From positions 17,594-81,593 of the forward strand of contig JAULBX010019632.1 of assembly GCA_032358255.1 (NCBI GenBank): DNA of 64,000 nucleotides, written 5' to 3'. Shown here one piece after another: positions 26,201-41,200 of the stretch (within the stretch, counting starts at the first letter, position 1; every line of letters starts with the position of its first letter). The translations under genes and the position numbers were made by a program. Below the pieces are notes generated by a model, which was given only the letters and a program-made list of their open reading frames with translations, was not told the origin of the DNA and did not search any database. The stretch is from Heterotrichella gracilis (lineage: Eukaryota; Sar; Xanthophyceae; Tribonematales; Xanthonemataceae).

Positions 26201-29200
26201 ACATGCTGTAGGGTTTACGGTAGTGTGACAAAGGCGCCTCAGGTGCCAATGCCACTGCGGCTGCTAGCAAAGTTGCAGAAACTGCCCGCTAGGGCTTTGG
26301 TACCAGACCCTCTAGCCCTCTATGGCAGCTGGCTGCGATGCATCCCTGGGAGGGGTGAGGCACTATTCCGAATTTTTCTTGTCCAGACTACTTACTGCTC
26401 GTATACCAGCCAATACCCGTCCACCCAGGCAATGCATACCCTCCCGTGAGTATGTGCAATGCAGCCCTGTGAGTGGAGAGGCAGTCTGCCAAAGCAGCGC
26501 CCCTCAAGCATGCAGGCCACACACCCCTCGGCAGGCATGGTAGCAATGGCCAGCATGCCTGACGGCTGCTGCTATGGCAGATTTTTAACACCCTAACAGG
26601 GCTGCAACGTTAATACACCTATGGGGAAGGTAGGTGGTGCCTGGGTGGGCGGCAGTGGTACATCATTTGGACATACCATATGGGGTTAGGGTTTGGGTTT
26701 GATTTTTAGGGTTCTGAGATTAGGGATTGGGTTGTCCAGGCGTGGTGCCAAAAGCAATGGCCAGCATTGCACGAGTCTGCTGCTATGGCAGACACGTCAC
26801 ACCCCTCACACGGCTGCAACGTTAACACACCTTCGAGGGTGGTGGAGGTGGTGCCTGGACGGTACTGGCTGGTATCATTTGGACTGGGTGGTATCATTTG
26901 CACACAACAACCATAAGGGTTAAGGGTTTAGGGGTTAGGGGTTAGGGTACAGTGTATGGGTTGTGCGGCTGGTAGCAAAGCCATCGCCAGCATTCGCAAG
27001 CTCTATCGGGGCATGCTTGTGTTCTAAGTGCACCAGCCAGAACCCTTGGTCCACACGGGCATCCCATACCCTCCCCTGTAGGTGTGCCGCAGCCATGTAC
27101 TCGGTCAGTTCCTTCATCACAGATCATTCCAGGCATGCAGGCCGCCAGTGCCCACTGCTGCGCGTTGTACCAAGGCAGCAGCCAGCATGTACAGGAGGGA
27201 CCGTAATGCAGGAAATCGCGCAGTACAAGCCTGCAACACATCCGTGGGAGAGGGTATGGGATGCCTGTGTGGACCACAGGGACTGGCTGGTGCCATTTTC
27301 AAATACATCCAGCATAGCCCGGGCTAATCTGTTTGTAAGGCTGGAACGCATGCAAGTACGTATGGGATAGGGTTTATAATGTAGGGTGCATGCTTTAGGG
27401 TTTAGGAGTAGGGTTGTGTGCTAAAATTCACCTGCCAAGGGCACTGCCGTTGTTGGCAAAGCAGCTGCCAGAGGGGGTCTAAAGGGTCTGGTATCAAAGC
27501 TCTAGCGGGTACTTTCTGTTTGAACCGATCCAACCACTATAATTTCTTTTACATTATTTCCGCAACCGTTGCTACCTGCACCCCACCACCCGCATGTGGC
27601 CCCTAGCAAGACAAGCCAACTAGCTTAAACGTGCCTCACGGTACTCCAAATGTTTTTTGTCCAAAGTACTCGTATACCAGCCAATACCCGTCCACCCAGG
27701 CACCGCATACACCCCCCCTATGTATATGCGATGCAACCTTGTGCGTGGGGAGACATCCTGCCAAGGCAGCGGCCCTTGCGCATGCAGGCCACGGCAACCT
27801 CGGCAGGCGCGGTAGCTAAGCAATGGCAGGCATGCATGGAGGGAGATGCCATGGCGCATTTGTCAACCCCATAACAGGGCTGCAACGTTAACACACCTAC
27901 GGGGTATATGGATCTGGTGCCGGGACTGGCTGCAGGTACTGGCTGGTATCAGTTTGGACACAACCACCCTACGGGTCTAGGATTAAGGGTTCAGGGTTAG
28001 GGTTGTGCAGCTGGTATCAAAGCCATTGCCAGCCTGTGCAAGCTCTATCGGGGCATGCTAGTGTAAACAGTTTATGTGCACCATCCCCAAACCCTTGGCC
28101 CACACGGGCATCCTATACCCTCCCCCGTAGGTGTGTTGCAGCCATGTACTCGGTAGGTTCCTTCATCACACATCCTTCCACGCACGCATGCCACAAGTGC
28201 CCACTGCTGTATGCGGTGGCAAGGCAGCGGCCAGCATGGACAGGAGGTGACCATGATGGAGGGACGTACCAAGTACATGGCTGCAACACACCTACGGGGG
28301 TGGGTATGGGATGCCAATGTGGCCTGCAGTTACTGGCTGGTACCTTTCCGACAAATCAACCAATATAAGCTAATCTGGCGTACTGCTAGAACGCACGGGA
28401 CAGGGTTCAGAACTTAGGCACATGGTTTAGGGTTTAGGGTTTAGGGTTTAGGCACTAACCCGGGGCTGTGGGGTGAAGGCACCTGCCAATGCCACTGCGG
28501 CTGTCACAGAAAGAAGAAAGATAGAAAGAATTTTAAAACGCCCACACCGAGGCACAAGGCAGCACACCACAACCAGCAATGTTGGAAAACACTGTGATGT
28601 ACTAAATTTAGAGGGTCTTGTAACAAAGCACTAGCAGGTCACCTCTGTTCAAACCATAACCAGCCAGTGGAATTATCTCATTCGGTCCCTGCACCCTGCA
28701 CCCCACCACCCGCAAGGAACCCTCGGCAAGATAAACCACCCCGCTTGCATGCATGTGCACATCCCGAGTAGCCTTTGTGCAAAGTATACCTGCCAATTCC
28801 AAGGGTAATAAAATCAAAATAGGCCCTATTTTAGGGTATTACTTTTGTCAATACCTGCCCACCCTGGCACCACATACCACCCCTTGAGTATGTGCAATGC
28901 AGCCCTGTGTGTGGTGGTTCTTTTGCCATGGCAGCACCCCCCAGCGCATGTAGGCCATGCAAACCTCCGCAGGTGCGGTGCAAAGCAAAGGCCAGCATGC
29001 GTGGAGAGATATGCCATGGCAGGTTGTCCATCTCACACAGGGCTGCAATGCAGTTACATGGGGGAGGGTGTGTGGTACCTGGGTGGGCCGCAGGTATGCC
29101 ATGGACAGAACAATTCTGCGTGTTTTAGCGTTTCGAGTTTAGGTTATAGGGTTTAGGGTTTGGTTTGTGTGCCAAGACTCCTGCTATGACCGCTGCGCCT

Positions 29201-32200
29201 GGTGGGAAATCAAACGCATGCGCAAGCTCGCTCTCAGCGCATACTTGTGTTCCCAGTATGTGGTAAAAATTGGCCCTATTATATGCCATTCCTGTTGCCA
29301 AGACCTATCCACCCAGGCACCACATAAACCCGTCTGAGTATGTGCAATGCAGCCCTGTGTGAAATGAACAACCTGGCCATGGCAGCGGCCCTTGCGCATG
29401 CAGGCCATGCCAACCCCGGCAGACGCGACAGCAAAGCAATGGTCAGCAGGCAGAGGGAAAGCTGCTATGGCCGGATGTGCACCTCACACAGGGCTGCAAT
29501 GTACCTACATGGGGGAGGGCGTGCGATGCCTGGGTGGGCCGCAGGTATGCCTTGGACAAAACAACCCTGGGTGTTTTAGCAATTAGGGTTTAGGTTATAG
29601 GGTTTAGGATTTGGATTGTGTGCCAAGACTCCTGCTATGACCGCTGCGCCTGGTAGCAAAGCAAACGCATGCGCAAGCTCCCTTTCAGCGCGTGTTTGCG
29701 TTCCAGAAGTATGGTAAAAATAGGCCCTGTTTTATGGTATTCCCCTTGCCAATACCTGTCCACCCAGGCACCACATACCACCCCTTGAGTATGCGCGATG
29801 CAGCCCTGTGTGTGGCGTTTCTCCTGCCATGGCAGCACCCCCCAGCGCTTGCAGGCCATGCCAACCTTGGTATACTGGGTAACTAAGCAACCGCCAGAAA
29901 GCATGGAAAGATACGCCATGGCAGGCTTTCTACTCCACACAGGGCTGCAACACATGTACGGGGGAGGGTGTGTGGTGCCTGGGTGACGCAGGTACTGCTT
30001 GGGAAAATCAACGCCCTACTGGATAGGTTTTAGGGTTTTGGGGTTAGGGTTGTGTTCCAAGGGTCCTCCGATACCCACTGCGCAGCTGGTAACAAAGGAA
30101 TCCAATTTTGGAGCCAGCATGCTTTAGGGAGGCCATTTTGCTCCAAGTTCTATACTAGCCAATACCTGTGGTCTACCGTACACCAAATTAGTATACCAGC
30201 CAATACCTGTGAACCACTCAGGCCAGGCACCGCTAGTGTTAAGCCCCCATGTGTCTATTCTATATTTAGGAAAATGTATATTATATTTCAAAAAAGTAAT
30301 CAATTTTCAAATAAAAAAAACCAGTGATACAGCCCTCGGCTCGGTGGAATTTGCACCATCATACAGCCTGCTGCGCATGCAAGCCAAGCTGACCAATGCA
30401 CCACGTGGTAGCAAAGCACTGGCCACCAGCCACCAAAGGCATTACAAGGTACAGAGCCCAGGGCTGCCACGGACTGCGCATAGGGGCTAATGGGGTGCCA
30501 GTGTGGTCTTCAGGTCTGACTGGTACAACATGATAACCTGCTCCGCGGGAGCGAGGGGGGCCGTGTCGTGCGAGGTCTCTTCAGGTTTCATGCACTGGGG
30601 ATACAAATCGGCACGTTGGATCCCAGGGATGATCCACATGGGGACGCAATAATCAAGAAACTGCTACTCAGGAAATCGCGGTTCTAACTTTGCTATTGCT
30701 GTGCCGTAGCCTTTCAGGCTAGCGGCCGCCGGTGCCCGCCGCCCGCTCGCCTAATACGGCACGCCAAAAAGGCAGACGGAATGCACTTCAACGTGGATGG
30801 TCCCCACCCATCTTTGTAGTGCTTTTCAGTTGTGAGGTTTATTCCAGGTTGCTCCGCATGCACGGTACGCGGCGGTGATGGGGGTCGGGGATTTGGGATG
30901 CAGTGTTGACCGGATTTGAGAACATTAATGTTGAGCCGACTGGATTAGAGACAGCCCTCTCGACAGCAGGGGACAACAACCGGTGGCCAGATTGGTTAGG
31001 GTTTAATTTCAGGGTTGTGTGCAAAGGCTCCTGCAATGGCCGCTGCAGCAAGGCAATCTGATGGCGGCCAACAAGGCGAAGCTCTATGGGTCATATGGTG
31101 AATATTCCATGCAAGTATCTACTAAATGCTACCTGTATTCATCTCTTCAAAATTGGTGACGGTGACCTTGAACTTCAATGTCTACTTGATATGAATATAA
31201 ATGCCATGAAATTTCCTGTACTACCGTATTGAATACAGCAGAATTTCACATGTTTAGTCCAGAAAGGCCTCCATTGCGCATGCAGGCAGGGCACTCTATC
31301 AGCTATGATTCCAAGTTGCTATTTGTGTAATACCAAAAATCAAAACTGGATTTGTATCTGTTATATCAGCTCAGATACAAATCCCCCCTCCAACGGTCGA
31401 CCCAGCCGTTGGCTCAGCACCTGAGTTTGAGTTGAGTCTTGAGTTCAACTAAGCAAGGGGTCGCAGGTTCGAATCCTAAGGGTAGCGATATTTTTCGAAT
31501 TTCCCTGAACTTTGCGACGGGATAAAATGGGGAGCACGAAAGTGCGGTAAGCGGCACGACTGGTTGGCCACCATCTGCCACACTCGAAAGAGTGTCAGTT
31601 AAGCCTTGGCTCTAGAACTGGGGTGAGGCATACCCAGACATGCTAACCTGGCTTCGAAGCTGGAAAGCAAATACTTACTTACTTACTTACTTATATCAGC
31701 TCAGATGCGCTGCAGGTGCTTGCGCAAAAACTGTTTCTGGCGCGTGCAGGTGCAGCGTACTGGAACTGAAGAAACAGATACAAGTCCACGTTTATTTCTC
31801 GTATTATAATATGTACACAAAATAACAACCAGACAGTATAGCTGATAGGATAGCTCAAATGCATTCCATTTGCACGCGCCAAAACCCAGCAACAGAACAG
31901 TTAGTCCCTCAATCTATAGCAGGTGCATTTAACTTAAAGCTGCCGGGGGCGCAAGCTAGGGGGGGGTGTACTACATTTGTGTACTTGTAGGAGTTCAACC
32001 TGATCACTAAGTGATCAGTGACTGATTAGTGCCAACAGCATGGTGCAAGCAGCACTGGCAGGTTTACTGCGCCATCAAAGGCGCAGCACATGTCGGCCCC
32101 TGGGGCCCCTGATTGGGCCAACATGTGCAGTGTGCATGTGCAGCACATGTGCATGTGCATGTGCAGCACTGGGTTGTAGGAAATTGGCAGTTTATCCTAT

Positions 32201-35200
32201 GTTGTGTCTTTCTGTGTTACACATGGGGTTCAATTTGAAAGGAGGGTTGTGGGTGCACGGTTGTCAAGACTCAGAAATGCAGGATTGCAAAAAAAGTCTT
32301 AATTGATATCACAATGTAGGAATTGTAGGGCACCAACAACGTAAAACCTGTTTTCTGAATATCCCGCATCGGTTTCTGTACAGTATGGAGAAATAAGGGT
32401 TTGGCAGCCTATGTACCATATGTATGCTGAAGCTTAAGCGGTGCGGTTTTCCCGCCACGGCCCTGTCTTGTGTGCATGCACGCGCAAGGGCCCCCACTGC
32501 AGTGCATCGTGTGGTGCCAACGCATGGGCCAGCATGTGCACAGCCAGAGTGATGGCGGAAAAGCGCAACGAACAAGCTTTAGCATATAGCATGTTAAACA
32601 GTCTTCCAAACCCTCCTTGCAAATGACCCATATTGTACAAAGCACAAGACTGCATCATACCTACAGGGGATGATTAAGAGCTGCCAGTGCTGGGGGTTAG
32701 CAATGTCAAGGCTGAAGGTTCCAATACCTAATACTAACTGGTATCATGCTATGATAGTCTCATTTGCATAAAGCAGTGCAAAGGGGCCACTGCAGCTGGT
32801 AGCGCAACATTTTCAACATGCACCAAGGGTGTTTTAGGGTCTCTGTGACCCAAGGTACAGTAGCAAGTAGAGGATACACAGGCACATTATGCCACCCCCT
32901 CGCAGGTATGTTGAAAATGTATGTTTAAAGCACTGGTTCATTGCTAGAACTTGTTGCTGCAAGCAGGTAGAAAGGCAGACCCTACTGCCAACACCCTGAA
33001 ACCCTAAAACAGCTGAGACCCCTACCCCCTACCCACCTCCCACCTGATACCATCGTCGTAGTGAACAGAAGGATGGAGTCACCCCCCAAGCTAAAGTCTA
33101 GTAGCGCTACGCTACCCATTACATTGACTGTCCAGTACTGCACAGGGGTAAGCTTCAGCGCGGAAGCGCAATCCCTAGAGACCCATGACTAATATGGGAA
33201 ATCCGCTAAAATTTACATATATATGGGCTTCATATATTTGAAGCCCTCCATATACAAGGACGTACTCACCAGTTGTCATATTTGAACATCATAAATACCC
33301 CCCTTGCCATGAATCCTTGTGCCCTAGCAACTATCTATTTGCAATTCCACAGCCTACAACCAAGACACCCTAGGAAACACCTGCCACCCCACAAACCAAA
33401 CCACTGGTTTAAGACTTCAACTTCAATTTACTCACCAGTCGTTGTAGTTGAACACTAGGAATGAATTATCCCCCTTGCCATAGTCCCCGGTGGCGTAGCT
33501 GAAGGGCACACCCTCCGAGCAGCGGTCCACGCTCCACATCCAAAACTCAAGGGTCAGCTCCTTATCAGGGAAGTCGTGGAAATTGGGCAGGATGAGGGTC
33601 TGCAGGGAGTGGGAAGGGTTTATTTTTTGCTTTGCCCAAGACATGGGCTAGGGGAGGGGGGTAGCGTGTTTCACATTAGTATGGTATTTGTGGCATTTCC
33701 CGCTAAGGCGGTCCACGCTCCACATCCAAACCCAAGAGGGTCCTGTCCTGTCGGGGAAGCCGTGGATCCATCGAAATTCAGCAGGATGAGGGTCTGCAAG
33801 GAGATTTTATACTATGACACAATCAAAATGGATTTCCCGGTTACGGTTTAGGGTTTAGGGTGCGGCTGGAGGATGTGGATCCCAGGTGTCAGGGGGAGGG
33901 GTGTGTTGTCCATGCTGGGTTTCAGGGTTTTAGGGTTTTAGGGCTCCAGATGAAGGTTCAGTGGCACCAGTCCACTATACAGCTGCAGCCGTGGCTGACT
34001 GCACTGGTGGGTATGGGCCGGGTGTGTGATTTGGGTTGAGGGATAGGATCACCCTGGTTTATGTTTTACGGTTAGTAAAACCCTCAGGGTGTTACATTCT
34101 GGGCTTAGGGTTAGTATGATCTCTGTAGTTTACGTTGTAAAAATTCCGTGTGGTATCACCTGTCTACCATGCAGTTGCAGTCCCAGGCGTACTCATACCT
34201 GGTTCAATACTGGCAATTATATTTTGCTACCCTGTCCATGTATCAAGCAAACCTCTATCAAATCTGCTGTATAAAAGTACCATGCACATTCACTATTTAG
34301 GGTTTTGGGTTAAAGTTGTTAGTGAGTGGCCAGTGTGAAGTGGTGGGAGCTTCATATGCATCACACCACACTTAACCACACTGCATGATGACAGGCCGCA
34401 CTGCACCGTGAGGCTTTGAAGGATGTGGAGCTCCCCCAATTCGTGCAGGCCATTCGTTGTTAGCCTAAACCCAAGACCCTAAATTGTAAAACCTTGTTAT
34501 AAATACAATTGGAATGATAATAGCACCGCCTGTGCCACTGCGCCCTTGGTACAAGTTTACCATTGCTTTCACCCTGAATCTGGACGGCGGCGACCTGGAA
34601 CTCCGCCACTGGCCACTGAGTATAACAAAATCTTGAGCCGCTGCTGTTCAGACTGAGGTGACAGCACTATTAAATCCATACGAAGGGCGCAGTAGGTCGC
34701 GGTGCGGTGACCACCCAACCTGGACCATTTCTCGATACTAATTTGAGTTTGCTGATTCCGTAGTTTTCTCTTCCTTTTCCCGTTGCTATTCCCCGGTGGC
34801 GTTCACCCGGATTCAGCTGCAACCCATACCCAGCTGCAGCTGAAATGTAGAGTGTGCCCTCGTGTGCCACTGCTTCACCGCCCCGCTTGAGGATGATACA
34901 GACAAGCCGTTGCCTGATGCCACCCATGGTGGGTAGGGCTGCAACCCATATCCAGCGGGAGCCCTATCCACCAAAGGGTGGCACCAGAATACGGCTGCCT
35001 GTCGTCAGCCTCAAGCGGGGCAGGGAAAGTATTGCCACACAAGGGCACACTCAACATTTCCCAATCCAAGGTTATCTTTGAAACTCATTTTTCTATTGTA
35101 GATGTGACAACTGCAGAAGAAAGTTTTCTGGTTTTTCGTGATTTTCTGCTCACCTGACTGCCATGCAGATGCAGCCCACACTCAACTGAGCCGGGGTATG

Positions 35201-38200
35201 CCCAGCAGGAACTTTACTGTGCCTCCCGCAACAGGGGGCAGTGAAATGCCGCCACATATGTGTGCATTACTTTAATCTTAAACTTTTTTTTCACTTTCTT
35301 CCATCCCTCCCCTCCCCTCACCCACCTGTCTGTTCTGCAGCTGCAGCCCATCTCCAGCCGCACCAGTGGTGGCCCAGGCAGGGGCTTGCCTATGCCTCCC
35401 CAAACGGGGCAATGAAACACCGCCACACAAATGTGCCATATTTTTAACATCCTGAGGTTTGTTTCAGTTCCCCCCCAACCCCTCCCCTGCTCCCCTCACC
35501 CACCTGTCTGTCATGCAGCTGCAGCCCATATCCCGCCGCGCCACGGTTTGAGCAATAGGGTTTTAGACTTTTAGACTTTTTGGGTTTAGGTTTTAAATCA
35601 CCTGTCTGTCATGCAGCTGCATCCCATACCCAGCCGCACCGGGTGTGGGCCCAGGCAGGGGTTTGCCATTGTCATCCGCAAGGGGGGCGGTGGAGTACTG
35701 CCACACGGGCGCGTCACTGCCCAGCAGCAGGCGGTTGTAGCCATCGTGCTGCTTGTCCTTCACTGTCTGCAATTAATTTAAACTAGATTGGGAGATCATC
35801 AATAGTTAACGCTAAGCATACGTTTTGCCAGCAAACGCAGATACGCAGTTCTGCACCATTATTTTGATTTTGCATATTATGTAATCAGTTGCAACTGAAA
35901 ATGCATATTAATAGTGCACTGCAGCGGGGGGAAAAGGGTGCCAAAAAAAAGTAGTTTGGATAGCTTTTTGCCTTTCCGCAGCCCACAGGTAGATACGACA
36001 TATTAGGGTGTAGGGTGTGGAGAGCGAGGATTTGCATCGCAATGCCCAACCTTTACCCTATTTACAACGACCATGCGGCAGCACTTGAAATCACACCCAC
36101 ACGACACCTCCTCTCTAAATTTCACGAATCCTTTCCTTTCCACGCACCATCTGAGAATCCGCAGGTACCATGTTCTGCGCGCCAAAATTGAAATCTAGCT
36201 GGAGCCCCGTCTTATCCCCGGGATCGTTGGTCCACATGGCCTCTTTCACCTGGTCATGTGACAGCACCCGGGCCCACACGCGCACATTGGCTATGTCGCC
36301 ATCCAGCGAGTACTGTGGGGAGAAGCAGCCCCCCAAGCAGTTCTGCATCTGACCAAGCACCAGAGAGCCTGCGGGCAAAATGTAATGGGTGTTTGTCTGG
36401 AGTTGTGAATTGTCTGGAATTGTGAAGAGACACACTAGGCCACAGTATCACAATCTAGTGCTGCAGAGGTAAATATTATTTATATTTTTGATGTTTTTGA
36501 AGCTGTACGCGACGCCTTGACCTAGTAATGACTGTAACCAGCCAGTTCAGCATCTGGCAAAACACCAAATATAAATTAACTGAAGTTGCAGCAGACTACC
36601 TGTAGCCATCTTTGGCCATGGCCAGGGATCCCATTCTTTGGGATTTCAGTGGTTCTGGTATGACACACAATTACAATTGTATCAAAGTCTGGTACTGACA
36701 AGCACATTGTTTTCCATGCATGCGTTGCCAAGGTGGTGTACAAGGAGCAGATGCAATTTAAGGTCAGTAACACAGGACTAGTCATGACCTGTGCAATGCA
36801 TTGCCATGTGTTTGTGTCAATTTTGCAGTCACAGAATGAGCAATCGGCAATGGTACAGCACTGCTTTCAAACCCACGCACTGCAGATAAATTTCCTGAGC
36901 AGTGCGTGACCCATCCAGGTAAATGTAAATGGGTAGGACGATAATCCACTGGCAGCCTGGGGCTCTTTGTCCCCAGAGTGCCCGGGGTTGTGGTACTACA
37001 CTCATACCTTACCTGGAAGGGTCGCGCACTGCTCAGGGCCGTTGGGCACAGGGCGTGACTAGGGAGCTGGACAGTAGTGCAGCGGAATGATACACTAGCA
37101 GGCACTGAACCATCGGTTGCATCCGATGATGGCCAAATACAGTAAGGGCGTGGGTATACAATGGTCCCAGGCAAGGCGCAAAAGCCACAGTCGTTGGCAG
37201 GCGACCATCATGATCACAAAAAATACTCCGTTTTCTGCCCCAATTGTGAAGCAAAAGCACTACACGTGACATTAAATGAGAACCAAGTGTTGCCATCATA
37301 ATGAGTCACTACTGGACCTGGAGACTAGTGTGAAACGCATTGATGGGATCACCCCATACCGTTAAATTTATGGGCTTTGAATTTTTATTGGCTTGGTAAC
37401 ACGCCGGCATGCAAATTCTGAATTCTATGTCCCACTGGCAGGCTTGGCATATTTGTAAACAGTTACACGAATGTGAAGAGAAAGCAGGGACATTGAGAGA
37501 AAGCAAGGACCTTCGTTTTAGAGGAATATTGCATTTTTTGCAATTGTTGCAAGGTTGTGCTGCTTTTCTTGCATACAATCCCATCTACCCACAATAGACG
37601 CCTTCGCCATAGAGAAAACAGGAGCCCCACCTGTTATTGCCCTGGGTGTCCGGGCAGCAATGTTTGGATCCACCCCCCCCTTGTCAGCCCCCTTGTAGTC
37701 AAGGTTACCCTCGGATGAGCGCCAGTAGGGGATCCTTGGCTCCCCATCAAAGTACAGCTTGACCTCCCCTGTCTCGTACTCCCAGGTGACTGCCAGGTGA
37801 TGCCAATTGTCATCCTCCCTGCACCACACGACACTTGGTGAATGCAAAACATTTCTTGTTGGATGTATGTCACAGAGGGTCAGATGGCTAGGGTTTTAGA
37901 ATGGCGTTCAGGGTTTTTTTGTGTTGGCTCCCCATCAAAGCAGTACCTGACTGCAGGGTGGTGCCGGTTATTGTCCTGAAATGCCGCCACATATGTGTGC
38001 ATTACTTTAATCTTAAACTTTTTTTTCACTTTCTTCCATCCCTCCCCTCCCCTCACCCACCTGTCTGTTCTGCAGCTGCAGCCCATCTCCAGCCGCACCA
38101 GTGGTGGCCCAGGCAGGGGCTTGCCTATGCCTCCCCAAACGGGGCAATGAAACACCGCCACACAAATGTGCCATATTTTTAACATCCTGAGGTTTGTTTC

Positions 38201-41200
38201 AGTTCCCCCCCAACCCCTCCCCTGCTCCCCTCACCCACCTGTCTGTCATGCAGCTGCAGCCCATATCCCGCCGCGCCACGGTTTGAGCAATAGGGTTTTA
38301 GACTTTTAGACTTTTTGGGTTTAGGTTTTAAATCACCTGTCTGTCATGCAGCTGCATCCCATACCCAGCCGCACCGGGTGTGGGCCCAGGCAGGGGTTTG
38401 CCATTGTCATCCGCAAGGGGGGCGGTGGAGTACTGCCACACGGGCGCGTCACTGCCCAGCAGCAGGCGGTTGTAGCCATCGTGCTGCTTGTCCTTCACTG
38501 TCTGCAATTAATTTAAACTAGATTGGGAGATCATCAATAGTTAACGCTAAGCATACGTTTTGCCAGCAAACGCAGATACGCAGTTCTGCACCATTATTTT
38601 GATTTTGCATATTATGTAATCAGTTGCAACTGAAAATGCATATTAATAGTGCACTGCAGCGGGGGGAAAAGGGTGCCAAAAAAAAGTAGTTTGGATAGCT
38701 TTTTGCCTTTCCGCAGCCCACAGGTAGATACGACATATTAGGGTGTAGGGTGTGGAGAGCGAGGATTTGCATCGCAATGCCCAACCTTTACCCTATTTAC
38801 AACGACCATGCGGCAGCACTTGAAATCACACCCACACGACACCTCCTCTCTAAATTTCACGAATCCTTTCCTTTCCACGCACCATCTGAGAATCCGCAGG
38901 TACCATGTTCTGCGCGCCAAAATTGAAATCTAGCTGGAGCCCCGTCTTATCCCCGGGATCGTTGGTCCACATGGCCTCTTTCACCTGGTCATGTGACAGC
39001 ACCCGGGCCCACACGCGCACATTGGCTATGTCGCCATCCAGCGAGTACTGTGGGGAGAAGCAGCCCCCCAAGCAGTTCTGCATCTGACCAAGCACCAGAG
39101 AGCCTGCGGGCAAAATGTAATGGGTGTTTGTCTGGAGTTGTGAATTGTCTGGAATTGTGAAGAGACACACTAGGCCACAGTATCACAATCTAGTGCTGCA
39201 GAGGTAAATATTATTTATATTTTTGATGTTTTTGAAGCTGTACGCGACGCCTTGACCTAGTAATGACTGTAACCAGCCAGTTCAGCATCTGGCAAAACAC
39301 CAAATATAAATTAACTGAAGTTGCAGCAGACTACCTGTAGCCATCTTTGGCCATGGCCAGGGATCCCATTCTTTGGGATTTCAGTGGTTCTGGTATGACA
39401 CACAATTACAATTGTATCAAAGTCTGGTACTGACAAGCACATTGTTTTCCATGCATGCGTTGCCAAGGTGGTGTACAAGGAGCAGATGCAATTTAAGGTC
39501 AGTAACACAGGACTAGTCATGACCTGTGCAATGCATTGCCATGTGTTTGTGTCAATTTTGCAGTCACAGAATGAGCAATCGGCAATGGTACAGCACTGCT
39601 TTCAAACCCACGCACTGCAGATAAATTTCCTGAGCAGTGCGTGACCCATCCAGGTAAATGTAAATGGGTAGGACGATAATCCACTGGCAGCCTGGGGCTC
39701 TTTGTCCCCAGAGTGCCCGGGGTTGTGGTACTACACTCATACCTTACCTGGAAGGGTCGCGCACTGCTCAGGGCCGTTGGGCACAGGGCGTGACTAGGGA
39801 GCTGGACAGTAGTGCAGCGGAATGATACACTAGCAGGCACTGAACCATCGGTTGCATCCGATGATGGCCAAATACAGTAAGGGCGTGGGTATACAATGGT
39901 CCCAGGCAAGGCGCAAAAGCCACAGTCGTTGGCAGGCGACCATCATGATCACAAAAAATACTCCGTTTTCTGCCCCAATTGTGAAGCAAAAGCACTACAC
40001 GTGACATTAAATGAGAACCAAGTGTTGCCATCATAATGAGTCACTACTGGACCTGGAGACTAGTGTGAAACGCATTGATGGGATCACCCCATACCGTTAA
40101 ATTTATGGGCTTTGAATTTTTATTGGCTTGGTAACACGCCGGCATGCAAATTCTGAATTCTATGTCCCACTGGCAGGCTTGGCATATTTGTAAACAGTTA
40201 CACGAATGTGAAGAGAAAGCAGGGACATTGAGAGAAAGCAAGGACCTTCGTTTTAGAGGAATATTGCATTTTTTGCAATTGTTGCAAGGTTGTGCTGCTT
40301 TTCTTGCATACAATCCCATCTACCCACAATAGACGCCTTCGCCATAGAGAAAACAGGAGCCCCACCTGTTATTGCCCTGGGTGTCCGGGCAGCAATGTTT
40401 GGATCCACCCCCCCCTTGTCAGCCCCCTTGTAGTCAAGGTTACCCTCGGATGAGCGCCAGTAGGGGATCCTTGGCTCCCCATCAAAGTACAGCTTGACCT
40501 CCCCTGTCTCGTACTCCCAGGTGACTGCCAGGTGATGCCAATTGTCATCCTCCCTGCACCACACGACACTTGGTGAATGCAAAACATTTCTTGTTGGATG
40601 TATGTCACAGAGGGTCAGATGGCTAGGGTTTTAGAATGGCGTTCAGGGTTTTTTTGTGTTGGCTCCCCATCAAAGCAGTACCTGACTGCAGGGTGGTGCC
40701 GGTTATTGTCCTCCTTGCACCAGTGAGAATGTTTCAAAATAATGTTGATTAAAATATTGAATTACACAGCTTGACCTCCCATCTTTTGCACTCCCAGGCG
40801 ACGAGTCATGTTGGTGCCAATCATCATCCGCCCCTGTGCCACAGAAATGCAATAAGTAAATGAATTTACATAACAGCACTTCAGTTTTAAACCTACATTT
40901 ATAATAAATATCTTTCCCAGCCACTATCCGATTTGGCTTCTTGTCGTGTATGCCATTACATATCACTGAACACTTGTGGTAATTGCTTTTCTCTAGTATC
41001 CATATCTACATTGGCTGTTGTTCACTTGCTTTTCCCTCCTCCGCATTGCATTGCCAAACCTCGTTGACCCTCCATTGCTGCCTGGCTTCCAGCAAGTTCC
41101 TTCCTGGTCAGCTGGTAGCATTGGAGGGTCAAAGAGGTTTGCCACTGTGATGAGAAGTCGTGCGCGTTTGGAAAAAGCAAGTGCACATAAATCCGACTGG

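Noticed and set aside
25846-30540. Regularly spaced repeats, considered as a CRISPR array or a tandem gene family
   Set aside because: Units are 250-290-bp palindromes in a eukaryotic intron with no cas genes. The PGWTGIGWYT-like translations are by-products of the arms.
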